DNA of 64,000 nucleotides from Sophora flavescens (taxonomy: Eukaryota; Streptophyta; Magnoliopsida; Fabales; Fabaceae). Below the pieces are notes generated by a model that was not told the DNA's origin, did no database searches, and was given only the letters and a program-made list of their open reading frames with translations. This document shows, piece after piece, positions 1 to 11,539 of this stretch. The DNA lies in NCBI GenBank assembly GCA_030762895.1, contig CM061067.1:52477667-52541666 (forward strand). Reading direction: 5' to 3'. Within the stretch, counting starts at the first letter, position 1. Each line of letters opens with the position of its first letter. Both the position numbers and the translations under genes were made by a program.

Positions 1-139
1 TCGAAATAGTCATATATTTCATTCCAACAAAAATATTAAAGAGAATGAGGGACATAAAAGTATGAAAATGATGATTAAGTATGAGTAATACTATCTTGTC
101 AAAAAAAAAGTATGACTAATACTATAATTTCAAAAATAA

Positions 140-311
140 TAGTATATGTATATAGTAGTTCGGTTTGGATTGGATTGGATTGGATTTCACTTGGGGATCC
201 AAAATCCGATCCAATCCAATGAAAAAAAGCGGTTTTTTCGGTTTTCGGTTTTTTCGGTTTTCGGTTTTGGTGGTTTGAATTGGTTTGGATCGGTTGATGA
301 ACACCCCTAAC
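140..311. repeat. GGATT / CGGTTTT low-complexity block ending in a hAT-like terminus
   Basis: Direct repeats of GGATT (about 167-184) and of CGGTTTT with variants (about 230-265) fill this block. It ends at ATGAACACCCCTAA, whose complement TTAGGGGTGTTCAT resembles the terminal repeat of plant hAT-type elements. It lies exactly where the X8 coding sequence stops being recognisable. I do not find a matching left end or an 8-bp target duplication, so the assignment is tentative. Confidence 0.35.
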
Positions 312-527
312 AATGAGGCCAGTGCCAGCAAAATAGCAGTTCCAGTTGTTTCTTCCATTCTCTCCATAGTACTCATTCATGGCAGCAGAGGCATGGCCTA
401 AGAGATTGTCAGGGTTGAAGCAGGGACCACCTTGTTGGATCATAGTGCAATTCACATGATTATAAGCAAAATCAATGTTAGACATTAGTTCATAATCATT
501 TGCTGAAAACCTTGCTATACACCAAGT
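310..527 (-). pseudogene. CBM43/X8-domain exon fragment (callose-binding protein type)
   Basis: Reading down from 527, directly after a splice-acceptor-like AG (528-529 on this strand), the frame gives TWCIARFSANDYELMSNID, then a Cys, IQQGGPCFNPDNLLGHAS and NNWNCYFAGTGLIV. The spaced cysteines, IQQGGPCFNP and the W-x-C near the end are the signature of the X8/CBM43 domain, which binds beta-1,3-glucan in plasmodesmal callose-binding proteins and in tails of plant glucanases. After GLIV the frame runs into low-complexity sequence (302-311 and below) with no homology to the family's usual C terminus. No signal-peptide exon is seen upstream up to about 1.6 kb. The exon looks genuine but the gene is broken at its 3' side, probably by insertion. 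It could be an internal exon of a real gene if splicing bypasses the repeat, but I see no continuation. Confidence 0.75.
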
Positions 528-529
528 CT

Positions 530-1673
530 TTTGTTCCTATATTCATGAATAACCAAATTAAAACAAACTCTAAGCTTTCATTAGTTTGTATGTATAGTTT
601 TACTTAAATTTATAAGGTGGTGAATTTTTACCAATCCATCAGCAAACTTCAAATACCCTCATGCACAAACAAGTCAATTAAAAATTAATAATATCCTCAC
701 AAATTAGAAGTATCACTATAATTTGCATCATGACCTGATTTGGCAACACAGTACTCAAAATGTGAGAGGTCTGAAAAATTACATTTTTTGCAATACTAAA
801 TTAAAAGAATGGATTTCCAACCGTGAAGCGGGAAAGGAAACACTACCGGACCTGAAAGAATCAAATGAATGACAAGGAAAGAAATAGGTCTTAATCCGAT
901 TAACCTAATCACATGCAACAAAAGTTGGATGTTTTTGTTTTTAGCCTAAGCTGATTTGAGGAATTATCCATGAAGCATCTTTAGAACCATAAATTATTCA
1001 TTCAAGGAACTAGAACAAGTGAACATCATATTCAACTGATATGATTCCTCTTTTTTATGTGTTATGTACCAAATGAAGCTACTTAAGCAGTGAGAATGAG
1101 AATAGGCATTTAACTGCTGGCATAATCTGTTGAAAGAGAATAATCTGTTGCAGTTAAAAAACAAAAAACCTTAAAATTGAGAGTAAATATCTGAAATGTA
1201 ACCAGTATAACCTCAAAATTGTAAGTGTCCATTTTTCCATGGCAAAGAATTGTTTTCGATGGCAATTACTAGGTGTTGCAACCCCTGTATGAACAAGGAA
1301 AGCAATGATGAATACTTGTCAGCTTGTGTCACATATGATTATATATTATATCATATATGCATGCATGAAAGGTATTGTCATGTGTAGGGACCACATAATT
1401 CACACCATTCAATTGCGATAATAAATTTCCAGCTACATCTCAATCTATACTGAAACCAATTAGGATCTCTTTATTAAAATAAAATCAGAGATCATACCAT
1501 TTGAAGCAGTTTTCCGGTATAAAAAAATCAATAAAAGGTAGATTTGCAACTTCATGCTATCAATTTGATGTTATTTTGATTAATCAGTACAATTAAGCTG
1601 AGTGAATGAAAGACTAACAATTATTTGACAATAGTAAATCCACATAACATTTGAAGTGGTGAAGGGCTCTTAC
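530..1673. other. Gene-free spacer
   Basis: AT-rich non-coding sequence between two gene fragments. No recognisable domain, RNA gene or terminal repeat was seen; it may be former intron or flank of the X8 or remorin pieces. Confidence 0.5.
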
Positions 1674-1900
1674 TTGTTTTCTGCTTTTGACTTCTCACTT
1701 TCTTCCCATGCTTTGATTAGTGACATCCTCTTTTCAGTTGCAACTCTTGCAAGCACAACTTCTGAAAACAAATGAGGTCCCATAATCTGTAATGTCAGGA
1801 TATGAAGGGTGCATAAAGGGAAATCAAATGTCATAATCACAATTGACATACCTTGGTTGACAAAGCCCTAAGCTGGTTGTTTCTCTTCAAGGGTCTCTGG
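1674..1900 (-). pseudogene. Remorin gene fragment (two exons, premature stop)
   Basis: Exon 1761-1674 begins after TTGTTTTCAG and ends at a GTAAG donor. It encodes EVVLARVATEKRMSLIKAW followed by EESEKSKAENK, the start of the remorin C-terminal domain. Remorins are plant plasma-membrane nanodomain proteins with a C-terminal coiled coil. An upstream exon at about 1900-1852 (donor GTATG) reads ETLEEKQPA, then a stop, then GFVNQ, and joins in phase to give the family's usual region before the domain. The TAG at 1868-1870 sits where relatives have a coding codon. The remaining domain exons (KLSAIVSWEN type) are not found downstream towards 530. Two exons with intact splice sites but a stop and missing ends indicate a truncated pseudogene or a transposon-captured fragment. 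Confidence 0.8.
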
Positions 1901-1903
1901 CAA

Positions 1904-2397
1904 TAAACAAATTAACAACAATAAACACATCAAAAAACAAATGTAATGGTTATAATTATAGTAATAATTATGATGATGAAACAAACGGTTATATTTGTAT
2001 CAGACTGGTTTTACCGTATGGCGTGTACTTGATTCCAAGACTCACATTGAAAGGAAATCCGTTGAGTATGAGTTCAAATGGTTGCTCTGAATGCCTCCAA
2101 TTGGGAGGATACAGTCAGCGCCTTGGGCCACAACATCTACCATCAAGAAGTAACTCAAAAAAAAAAAAAACTGAATGGGTATCAAATTGATTGGGGAAAA
2201 CTGCATTGGAGAGGGAAAATTCACCAAAGAAATAACTCACAAGTGCAAAGCAGAAAATCACAACTTCAACAATAGGGTCAAGGAGCTTCAAGGACCAGAA
2301 AATCACAATTACCTTGAATTGCAAATGTACACAACTGTGTGTCAAAATGTCAATTATAAGACTATGACCACATGGATCAAATTCCAGATAACCTGGT
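1904..2397. other. Spacer before the LTR element
   Basis: Non-coding sequence with an A-run at 2157-2170. The short frames on both strands show no recognisable domain. It may be intron or flank of the remorin fragment. The sequence resumes after the LTR element at 9810. Confidence 0.4.
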
Positions 2398-3999
2398 TGA
2401 TAGGATGTCGTCGCGACGCGCGTGTGTTGCGCGACGCGCTCTGCGATTTCGGCAAGTGTACCGGATTGCCGCCAAGTAATAAAAGATATCGAACCCACAG
2501 AGACTGTGTTCTCGAATCGCAATCGGTTTTCGAATCGATTAGATCTGGATAGTTTTAAAGGATATCTTTATTTTGAAAAGGGGTTTTGAATTTGAATTTA
2601 AAAGTTAAACAAACAGAAAACAATTGTTTATGGGGTTTTAGATTTAAATGGATTCCTAGGGATTTGGGTTACCTTTGAGGCTGTTTATGTTACTAATATG
2701 ATTTACCTTTGTTGATTAACGAAATTGCCTTGAAGGCGAGTTTATCCTCTGATAGCTTAAGCTCCCTCTCGGGTTACAAAAGCCGTGCCCAATTGACCCG
2801 ACCCCTACTCTCGTGGTAGTCGATCCCAGATTGGACCCTTTGTGCTTCGTGACAACTCGTTGCTCCTCGAGGGACGGCTTCTAACTCTCGTGATTTCAGT
2901 CCCAAGTCTGACTTCTATAGGTCCGACACCTAAGTTCACCGCTAGGTTCCTCCTTAGAATGTCTAAGTCATGCAAATAACCTAAGTTCACCGCTAGGTTC
3001 CTCCTTAGAATATCCGCATCTCGCAGATAAGCGACCGCCGGACTTTACGAGTGAAACACACTAGAAATCCTAAGTTCACCGCTAGGTTCCTCCTTAGAAC
3101 GTCTACGTCACGCAAATAAGCGGTCACCGAATTTACGAGAGATTAACACACTAGAAATCAGATCTAAAACAATAACGAAATCAACAACGATTTTACATCA
3201 AATCAACAACATTTACAAAACTCGGGCAGAGTCCCAATCCCTAGAAACTATGCTACTATTCCAGTCTTGCCATGGAGATGACAAGCTGGGTTGACAACAT
3301 AATGAAAATACAAAAAATCAGATAAGAGAGGAGGAGAGGAGAAGATGATCCTAAAATGTAGCCAAAAGGTGTCCTAGATGTTATGGATGTGTATGATGAT
3401 GCCCTTCTGCCTCTGCCTGGTCCTTATTTATAGATGTGGGAAGTTAGAATCCCAATCTAACTCAAATTCTGATCCAATTCGGTTTCTTCTGATCCAAGTA
3501 ATGCGCGTCACGGCCATGATGGTCATCACGGGCAGGCCGTGACGGTCTCTGTTTCTGGCAGTTCTGGAAATTTTCAGTCTCTCGTGTGGCGAGCTACCCT
3601 TCGCGTCGCGAGCCTCCATTTCATGGCCGTGATCTTCATCATGGCTAGGCCGTGATGTGCTCTGACTTGTGGCGGTTTTGGGTCACGACCGTGATGGCTA
3701 TCACGGCCAGGTCGTGACAGACTCTGACTTCAGTCTTTGTTCCTTTTCAGTTTTGCTCGATCATGGCCGTGATAGGCTCTGTTTGGCTCATTTTCTTCAC
3801 TTTTAAAGCTCCATCTTCATCCAAACTCCATCATGGTTGATCTTGAGCATTTTACCCTTGAATTCTGCAAAACAACACACGAAAACCGCCTTACCCGTTC
3901 CAAAGGAAAAATAACCAAAAATCAAATGAAAATATGCCTAAACTACTTGAAAATGCATGCAAAATGATAGACAAAGATGATGTGAAATCACACTCATCA
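2398..3999 (-). repeat. 3' LTR of the Athila-type element
   Basis: About 1602 bp, near-identical to 8219-9804. It contains three to four copies of the motif CTAAGTTCACCGCTAGGTTC (about 2930-3100) and several TCACGGCCGTGA-type palindromes (3510-3775). The last ~90 bp before 3840 are shared with CACTA-2. Confidence 0.92.
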
Positions 4000-5660
4000 A
4001 ATCACCCCAAGCTTAAAACTTTGCTTGTCCTCAAGCAATTACTCAGGCCATAAGATAAATCAATCAAAGCATGGATAGTGAACCAAGAACCCTAGAAGCT
4101 AATCCAAGTGATAGGCATATTCAATAAGCACTTAAGAGACAATCAATTTCTAGTCCAATTAGAAGCTTAGGTTCATCAAATTCATATTCTCACTGACTCA
4201 GGCACTCGTCTCACCTCACTCAAGTGTCTTAGGGTTTATGACAATTCACTCAATTTCCTCAAGGAAAGTATTCTACCATAGGCTTGACTATTAACCAAAT
4301 CTCTACTTTATTTATGAAAACACTTAAGAATCAAGAGGTATTTTCCTTTGGTTGTAATGTGGCCATGGGATTTATTGTTAGGTGGGAAAATCAAGGAAAG
4401 TGAATTTCAAGAAGGCTAGACAAATCATCAAACATTGCAAAGCATGACACCTTCTAAAATACCTTTTAGCGGCTTTGATTCACTTCTCCACCTCCTTTTT
4501 TTTTTAATTTTCATTTCTCACTTTCTTTTGTCATCCCCTTCTCCATTTTTTTTGTTTATTTCATTTTATTTGTTTGGAGAAGGGGAGATTTATAGCTCAA
4601 GAGAAATTACTTTCTAGCCTTTTCATCCCATACTGTTTCCAACTACCATTTTGCCCTTTTTGTAATACTTTAAAAGGTGCTATACCAAGCATTATTTATC
4701 AAAGTAATTCAAGGTACCAAGAAAAGTATTTTTTTTTCTTTTAGGCTCAAAATTGGGCAACTAAGGGGTAGCATTTAAACATTCAAAGCTCGGGAGGCCG
4801 GAAAAATACCTAGTGCCTCAATCATTTTCAAAAATGTTTTCAAAAATTTTTTAAGTTTCAAAATGATTTCAAGTCAAGTTCTAGAAAATACAGTCCAAGA
4901 AGAATTACAACACTTTATCACAAGAAATGGGGTAGATTTAGTGAGTACCCCTATTTGGCTCAAAATCTTACATTTAGTAGTTCAAAAATCAGTGAGAAAC
5001 ACAAGTTCAAGGAACCACATGCTAATTATCAACTATCAAATGACTATCTCAAGAATTTTTATTTTTAGCCATATCACAAGAATAATGAAAAATTGGGTTC
5101 AAAAATCCACTATCTCAATTCATTTGGCTCCAAGTTCTCACAATCGGATGCATGTTCTAAGTGAGGGGCAATCTAGAGAATGTGATCATACCAATCTATG
5201 CCTATGTGAATGCAATATGAATGCAACAATGCAAATGCAAAAATACCCCCACCCCAAGCTTGATTACTTACATTATCTCCAATGTAAATAATCAAGTCGG
5301 AGAGAGGAGAAAAATGCAACAACTTACCGAGTCGGTAGCGGGTGTTGGCTCACATTCCGGTCAAAACTTGGGTGGAAATTGCATCACGGCCGTGAGGCTT
5401 ATCACGGCAGGCCGTGATGCTCTCTGATCTTGGCATCCTACTCATCACGCTCGTGATGGTTGTCACGGCTGGGCCGTGATCCTTTCTGGTGCTCTTGTTT
5501 AGTTCATCACGGCCGTGACCACTGTCACGGCCAGGGCGTGATGGCTTCTGACTTTATTTTTCTTTGCTCTTCTTCCCTTTCTCAACCTGAAAACACTAGA
5601 CAAACCTATTAATGATATTTTTGCCTCTTGATCTTCTCAAATTATTCAAGAGGTTAAATC
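4000..5660 (-). other. Non-coding 3' spacer of the Athila-type element, with polypurine tract
   Basis: On the minus strand the bases next to the 3' LTR (4025-4000) read AAGCTTGGGGTGATT, a polypurine-type primer for plus-strand synthesis. The rest is AT-rich and T/C-rich with no supported coding. A cluster of TCACGGCCGTGA-type palindromes lies at 5380-5550, matching those in the LTRs and in both CACTA elements. Confidence 0.7.
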
Positions 5661-5988
5661 AAAACAAAAGGAAAAAGGGAAAGAAAACTTGGGTTGCCTC
5701 CCAAGAAGCGCTTATTTATGGTCTTAAGCTTGACCATACTTCCTTCAGTTAACCGGGGTCGGCTGGGCGTAGATGTGCCGGAACACTTCTCTTCCACGGA
5801 ACTCCTTCAAAAAGCCGATTCTGCTCATACGGCCAATAATGCTTCCGCTTCGCTCTTTTCTATCGGAGCTTCCTAGCCTTCCTTCCTTCCGGCGGAAGTT
5901 TTGTTTTCGCATGGACAGCGATTCCAACTTCACCACTGCTGGGTGCATCATCAACCATGCATATCTTTGGGGTTGCTTCCATGCTAAG

Positions 5989-8055
5989 TTATTTCTCTAC
6001 CGCTGGAGACGTTACATCAATTCTGCACACATGGCTCTCAAAAGGAGGGTTGTTATAAGAGTTAGTCAATTGAAAATCTACCCTACCTTCCTCTACATTT
6101 AGAGAGAGTTTACCATTCCTTACGTCTATTACTGCCCCAGCGGTTGCCAAGAATGGCCTTTCTAAAATGATGGGGAATTCAGAATTCCCTTTCATGTCCA
6201 ATACCAGGAAGTCGGTAGGGATGAAGAATTTCCCTACCTTTACAGGAACATTCTCTAGTATGCCTAGAGGAGTCCTAGTTGAGCCGTCCGCAAATTGTAA
6301 GGAGAATTTGAACGGTCTCAACTCTTTGCTTTCCAACCTTTCCATGATAGTGAGGGGCATCAAGCTCGCACTAGCCCCTAGGTCACATAAGGCTTGGTCA
6401 ATTTGCACTTGTTCAATCGAGCAAGAGATGGAGAAACTACCTAGGTTTTTCAGTTTAGTAGGCATTTTAGTCTCCACATCTACTTGCTTTTTCCTTACCA
6501 ACCTTTGTGGGAAAGGTATCGGGGGTTGGTATGGTGGTGGAGGGACATACTTCGGTTCTGGCTCTTCCTTTTCGCTCGTGTCCTCCTCCGGTTCCACGTC
6601 CATTTCAGCTACCCCCACCCCAAGCTTATCATCCCTTAAGTGTATGGCATTGCAATGCTCAATGGGATTTACTTCGGGTTGCCCCGGGAATGTACCCTTA
6701 GGTCTCGAGTACGTGCTGGCTTGTTCGGCAATTTGGGTTTCTAGCATCTTGCTATGAGTGGCTAAGTTGTCTACCTTAGATGCTAGCTCCTTTATTGCCT
6801 CATTCTGTTGAGTTTGGGTGGCAACAAAGTTTTCCATGAGAGACTCGAGCTTAGATTTTTGAACCTGAGGATACCCCGGTGCGACTCTCTTATTACCTTG
6901 GCCTTCTTGGAACTCATGGTTGAGCGTGTTGCTGTAGTTGCCGTAGGAGAGGTAAGGGTTGTTCTTCCTTTGGTTGTAGGGATTTGGGGGAGCATAGTTG
7001 GGCAGCTTCGGGTTCGTGTCGTAGAAGTTGTGACAAGAGTTCACTTGCTCACCCGAAGCGCCGGATCCATGAGCGATACCACGAGGGCATTCCATCATGT
7101 CATGTCCCTGCATTCCACAAATCTCACAAATAGTGTTAGTAGCACCTATTGCACTCACATTAGCTCTTTCAATCTTATCTAATCATTTATTTAGTGAGTC
7201 AAATTTAGACATAATCAGATCAATGCTACTTACTTCAAACTTACCCCCCGAAATCTTGTTCGGGTTATTACCTCTTTCGGATCCCCATTGGTGGTAGTTG
7301 GTGGCGACATTCTCGATGATGTTGAATGCCTCAGTTAGAGGCCTATTCATAAATGCTCCACCGGCTGCAGAATCAAGTGACACCTTCGAAGAGTAGTCCA
7401 ATCCGTTATAGAAGGTGTGCACTATTAACCACCTCTCGAGTCCATGGTGCGGGCAAGACTCCAGCAGTCCCTTGTAGCGATCCCAAGCTTCCGATAAGGA
7501 TTCTCCGTCTTTCTGGAAGAAGCCGGTGATCTGGGTTCTTATGTAGGCCGTCTTGGATGGAGGGAAGAATTTCTCCAAGAACGCCTGCTCCAGTTGGTCC
7601 CAAGTAGTCAAGGTATTAGCGGGAATTTGCTTAAGCCAGGCCTTCGCCTTTCCAGTGAGAGATGAGGGGAACAGTCTCAAACGCACAACATCGACCGAGG
7701 CTCCATTAATCCTGATTGCATCGGTGAGCTCTAAGAATGTCTCTATGTGATCGGTCGGGTCCTCTGAAGGCAATCCTCCGAATTGATGTTGCCTAATCAT
7801 GTTGATTAGCATGGGCGGTATGGTATAGTTCTCCGCCTCAATCTCTGGCCTTGCAATCCCAGTTCGCAAGCCTCTCGCATTTGGGGCTATGTAGTCCTTC
7901 AAAGGTTTTGTATCCGGTTGATTCGCCATGAGTGGAATGGGAATCGACCTTTCTCCCTCTCTTTGTAGTCTTCTACGTCTATGGAAGGTTCTCTCGATTT
8001 CTGGATCAACTTCACCAAGGCTCCTAAGACTTAGGGATCTTTGCATATAACACAC
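5989..8055 (-). pseudogene. gag-protease frame of the Athila-type element (one in-frame TGA)
   Basis: The frame runs 8055 to 5989 and is open except for a TGA at 7183-7185 (residue 291). The surrounding frame, DSLNK-stop-LDKIERAN, is unbroken, and a CGA-to-TGA change would explain the stop. Domains in order: a retrotransposon gag/capsid region at about residues 80-230 (with AWLKQIP and FLEKFFPPS), a CCHC zinc knuckle CEICGMQGHDMMEC near residue 310, a Pro/Glu-rich linker, and an aspartic protease near residue 560 with CDLGASASLMP. DLG instead of DTG is usual for this clade. Gag packages the RNA in virus-like particles and the protease cuts the polyprotein. The frame ends at TAA (5989-5991) without pol. 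It is either a once-mutated pseudogene or, less likely, a read-through stop. Confidence 0.85.
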
Positions 8056-8194
8056 AGAGAGATGGATACAATAGAAGGAAAATATTTTTTTGTTTTTGTT
8101 TTTTTTTTTTTTTTTCCAGATATAAAAATTAAATAAAAAGAAAAGGTCCAGAAAAATCTATTCAAAAATTGAATTGAGATTCGAAAAGGCACAG

Positions 8195-8212
8195 TCCCCG
8201 GCAACGACGCCA
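8195..8212 (-). promoter_or_regulatory. Primer-binding site (tRNA-Asp type)
   Basis: On the minus strand it reads TGGCGTCGTTGCCGGGGA, six bases inside the 5' LTR. It matches the 3' end of plant tRNA-Asp except for one C-to-T change. This sets the direction of the element. Confidence 0.8.
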
Positions 8213-8218
8213 AAAACT

Positions 8219-9804
8219 TGATAGGATGTCGTCGCGACGCGCGTGTGTTGCACGACGCGCTCTGCGATTCCGGCAAGTGTACCGGATTGCCGCCAAGTAA
8301 TAAAAGATATCGAACCCACAGTGACTGTGTTCTCGAATCGCAATCGGTTTTCGAATCGATTAGATCTGGACAGTTTTAAAGGATATCTTTATTTTGAAAA
8401 GGGGTTTTGAATTTGAATTTAAAAGATAAACAAACAGAAAGCAATTGTTTATGGGGTTTTAGATTTAAATGGATTCCTAGGGATTTGGGTTACCTTTGAG
8501 GCTGTTTATGTTACTAATATGATTTACCTTTGTTGATTAACGAAATTGCCTTGAAGGCGAGTTTATCCTCTGATAGCTTAAGCTCCCTCTCGGGTTACAA
8601 AAGCCGTGCCCAATTGACCCGACCCCTACTCTCGTGGTAGTCGATCCCAGATTGGACCCTTTGTGCTTCGTGACAACTCGTTGCTCCTCGAGGGACGACT
8701 TCTAACTCTCGTGATTTCAGTCCCAAGTCTGACTTCTATAGGTCCGACACCTAAGTTCACCGCTAGGTTCCTCCTTAGAATGTCTAAGTCATGCAAATAA
8801 CCTAAGTTCACCGCTAGGTTCCTCCTTAGAATATCCGCAACTCGCAGATAAGCGGCCGCCGGACTTTACGAGTGAAACGCACTAGAAATCCTAAGTTCAC
8901 CGCTAGGTTCCTCCTTAGAACGTCTATGTCACGCAAATAAGCGGTCACCGAATTTACGAGAGATTAACACACTAGAAATCAGATCTAAAACAATAACGAA
9001 ATCAACAACGATTTTACATCAAATCAACAACATTTACAAAACTCGGGCAGAGTCCCAATCCCTAGAAACTATGCTACTACTCCAGTCTTGCCATGGAGAT
9101 GACAAACTGGGTTGACAACATAATGAAAATACAAAAAAATCAGAGAAGAGAGGAGGAGAGGAGAAGATGATCCTAAAATGTAGCCAAAAGGTGTCCTAGA
9201 TGTTATGGATGTGTATGATGATGCCCTTCTGCCTCTGCCTGGTCCTTATTTATAGATGTGGGAAGTTAGAATCCCAATCTAACTCAAATTCTGATCCAAT
9301 TCGGTTTCTTATGATCCAAGTAATGCGCATCACGGCCGTGATGGCCATCACGGGCAGGCCGTGACGGTCTCTGTTTCTGGCAGTTCTGGAAATTTCAATC
9401 TCTCGCGTGGCGAGCTACCCTTCGCGTCGCGAGCCTCCATTTCATGGCCGTGATCTTCATCACGGCTAGGCCGTGATGTGCTCTGACTTGTGGTGGTTTT
9501 GGGTCACGGCCGTGATCCGTGACAGACTCTGACTTCAGCCTTTGTTCCTTTTCAATTTTGCTCGATCATGGCCGTGATGGGCTCTGTTTGGCTCATTTTC
9601 TTCACTTTTAAAGTTCCATCTTCATCCAAACTCCATCATGGTTGATCTTGAGCATTTTACCCTTGAATTCTGCAAAACAACACACGAAAACCGCCTTACC
9701 CGTTCCAAAGGAAAAATAACCAAAAATCAAATGAAAATATGCCTAAACTACATGAAAATGCATGCAAAATGATAGACAAAGATGATGTGAAATCACACTC
9801 ATCA
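8219..9804 (-). repeat. 5' LTR of the Athila-type element
   Basis: About 1586 bp, starting TGATAGG and ending CTCATCA on the plus strand. It differs from the other LTR by point changes and by loss of one palindrome unit near 9515. It would carry the element's promoter, reading leftward. Confidence 0.92.
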
Positions 9805-9809
9805 CTGGT

Positions 9810-10356
9810 CAACTGGGTTCTAATCCTATGCTGAATTACCACTCTACCTAAAAGCTTAAGCTATTAAAGAAGGGCTTGTGTCATGTGTCCTAGACAACAG
9901 TACTTCATGGGTGAACTTGATCGTGTTATATCACAAATGCATTTGGAAATTTGATAGATTGCAAACAGAGAATGTGGAAAAGCTAAACGATTGTATCAAT
10001 GAATTCGCAACTGCTCTCAGAATCCATTAAATAAAATCCTAACACATACAAGTCCTTGGATTCCATTAGGCCGCATTTTGGCTAAGACTTCATTTTCAAC
10101 TCACAAGTACACAGACTAGAAATTCATGAGTCACATTTTGACAACAAATACGACAAAGGTCAACAATCCAAAAGGAGTTTCATGATAATAAAGCTGCCTA
10201 AAATAAAGGAGCTTATGCTATCAAAGGAATTTCAGTCGTTGAACAAATGGTGTTCTTTCCATTCAGAAATCACAATGGATGCAGTAAGTGAAGAACAAAC
10301 AAAAATCTAGGGTATAATGTAATGCAACAATCTAAACATGATGAAACTTATAAAGA
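9810..10356. other. Flank of the LTR insertion, no gene seen
   Basis: Continues the sequence interrupted at 2397. No coding or RNA feature is recognisable; it may be intron or flank of the captured gene pieces. Confidence 0.4.
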
Positions 10357-10909
10357 CTACATGAGAAATGAATACATGTTGGTTTCTCTATCCCGTTCCC
10401 TTGATTCCCTCACCCTTTCTTTGTCTCTGTAATCCTTATCCCTCACCCTTTCTATATCTCTATAGTCCCTGTCACGACCCATCTCTCTGTCTCTGCCATC
10501 CACATCACTTGGATGCCTTTCAGATTTGCTTCCGCTTCGTCGCAACCGCTCTTTCTCCCTTTCCCTTTCCATTTCACTCTCACTTCCACGTTCTCTTCTG
10601 TCTCTCCCCTTTTCCCTTCCATGCATGTCCTCGCCGTCTCTCTTCCAATCTCTATCGCTTCTGTGCCGCTCCTTCTACTTGTCTCCACCGTCTCTGGACC
10701 GCGAATGATGACGAGATGAGCCTCTTTGTTTCATCATGTCATGATCCCGAGAAGCATATCCAGATTTCGAATGCTTGGAACTCCGACTATGGCCTCTGTC
10801 TTCAGATTTCAGTGTCGTTGCCGCTATTGGCATCAGAAGGTTCCTTCTCCTTCGTAGGTTCTTGATTTTCAACTGTTTTCTCTAAATACTCATATTCATC
10901 AAAATCCAT
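10357..10909 (-). pseudogene. First-exon fragment of a CC1/RBM39-like SR splicing factor
   Basis: From the ATG at 10909 the frame reads MDFDEYEYLEKTVENQEP, the conserved start of plant CC1-like (RBM39-type) splicing factors. The frame then breaks: a stop follows GNDTEI near 10805. The Arg/Ser/Glu/Asp-rich tract continues in other frames, with SSKHSKSGYASRDHDMMKQ (about 10800-10735) and then REKGRDRRERGSESEMERE and runs of RDRD/REKER down to 10357. The RNA-recognition motifs that should follow are absent. Upstream (10910-11180) resembles a 5' leader. The fragment abuts a CACTA terminus (11430) on the same strand, so capture by that element is likely. An RS-rich tract alone would be weak evidence; the N-terminal motif is what supports the call. 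Confidence 0.65.
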
Positions 10910-11204
10910 CATAAGCAGTTGCAATAGATACATACATAGTTAGAGGTTAGGTTGTGTTCACATTTGAGGCATGTAGTAAGATAATAAATACAGAATGAGA
11001 AGCTAAACCTAGTAGAAAGATAATCAATCACCTGGTTCCTCGTTGAGGCTTGAGCGAGAGAAGAGAAATCAATTAAGAAAGTGTCGAATTTTAGGGTTTG
11101 TGAGTGTGGTGGTTGAATCTGGAAAAGGGAGAGTAAGGTTCTACTTCTATCGCAAGGCAGGGAAGGTAAGGCAACACACAAACACTTGCGTGGAAGGGAA
11201 CAAT

Positions 11205-11430
11205 TTTATTTTAGGGTAAGGAATAGATAGCGTTTGCTTGAGAAAGCGCTATCTATTTCTACCCATCAACATTCAATAGCGCTTTCTTGGGAAAGCGCTA
11301 CCTTAGGGTAAATTATAGATAGCGCTTCCTTTAGGAAGCGCTATTAAAAATATTCCACCTCCTTTTCAACAGCGTTTCTTAATAAAACCCTACTGAAGGT
11401 GTGCTATTAAAGCCATCTTCTATAGTAGTG
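11205..11430 (-). mobile_element. CACTA-3 terminus with hairpin subterminal repeats
   Basis: On the minus strand the sequence starts CACTACTATAGAAGATGGC at 11430 and carries repeated palindromes of the type GATAGCGCTTTC...GAAAGCGCTATC (11228-11342). A CACTA end followed by arrays of short inverted repeats is the TnpA-type binding region of En/Spm elements. Its other end is not found on the left, so the element is truncated, extends beyond the window, or includes the gene fragments between 1 and 11 kb. Confidence 0.65.
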
Positions 11431-11467
11431 TATGTACATCTTCAAAGCATAGTTTCTTTGCCTCATT

Positions 11468-11522
11468 TTTAATTGGAGATAGATTCGGTTGTGTTTAAAA
11501 AAATTTGGAATTCGCCTATATG
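11468..11522 (+). pseudogene. LINE zinc-binding tail (zf-RVT), part 1
   Basis: The frame LEIDSVVFKKIWNSPI is the start of the zf-RVT region found at the C terminus of plant non-LTR reverse transcriptases. It stops exactly at the CACTA-1 insertion (target duplication ATG, 11520-11522) and continues in the same frame at 24684. Confidence 0.7.
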
Positions 11523-11539
11523 CACTAGTGGAAATAATG

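Larger units (their letters stand above)
2398..9804 (-). mobile_element. Ty3/gypsy LTR retrotransposon, Athila/Tat type, lacking pol
   Basis: Two direct ~1.6-kb repeats (2398-3999 and 8219-9804) begin TGATAGGATG and end CTCATCA. They flank an internal region and are bounded by the duplication CTGGT (2393-2397 and 9805-9809). Coding is on the minus strand, so the 5' LTR is 9804-8219. Next to it is a primer-binding site of the kind complementary to tRNA-Asp, typical of Athila. A single gag-protease frame follows. The sequence after it goes straight to a motif usual at the end of pol (GCGCTTCTTGGGAGGCAACC near 5705) with no reverse transcriptase, RNase H or integrase. The element therefore depended on a partner's enzymes. 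The LTRs differ by scattered substitutions and small indels, so it is neither very recent nor ancient. Confidence 0.92.

Noticed and set aside
831..860. Left terminus of CACTA-3 at CACTACCGGAC
   Set aside because: Does not match CACTACTATAGAAG beyond six bases and has no subterminal repeats beside it.
10368..10865. 165-codon plus-strand frame
   Set aside because: Antisense of the Arg/Ser/Glu-rich splicing-factor fragment; Leu/Ser/Pro-rich shadow.
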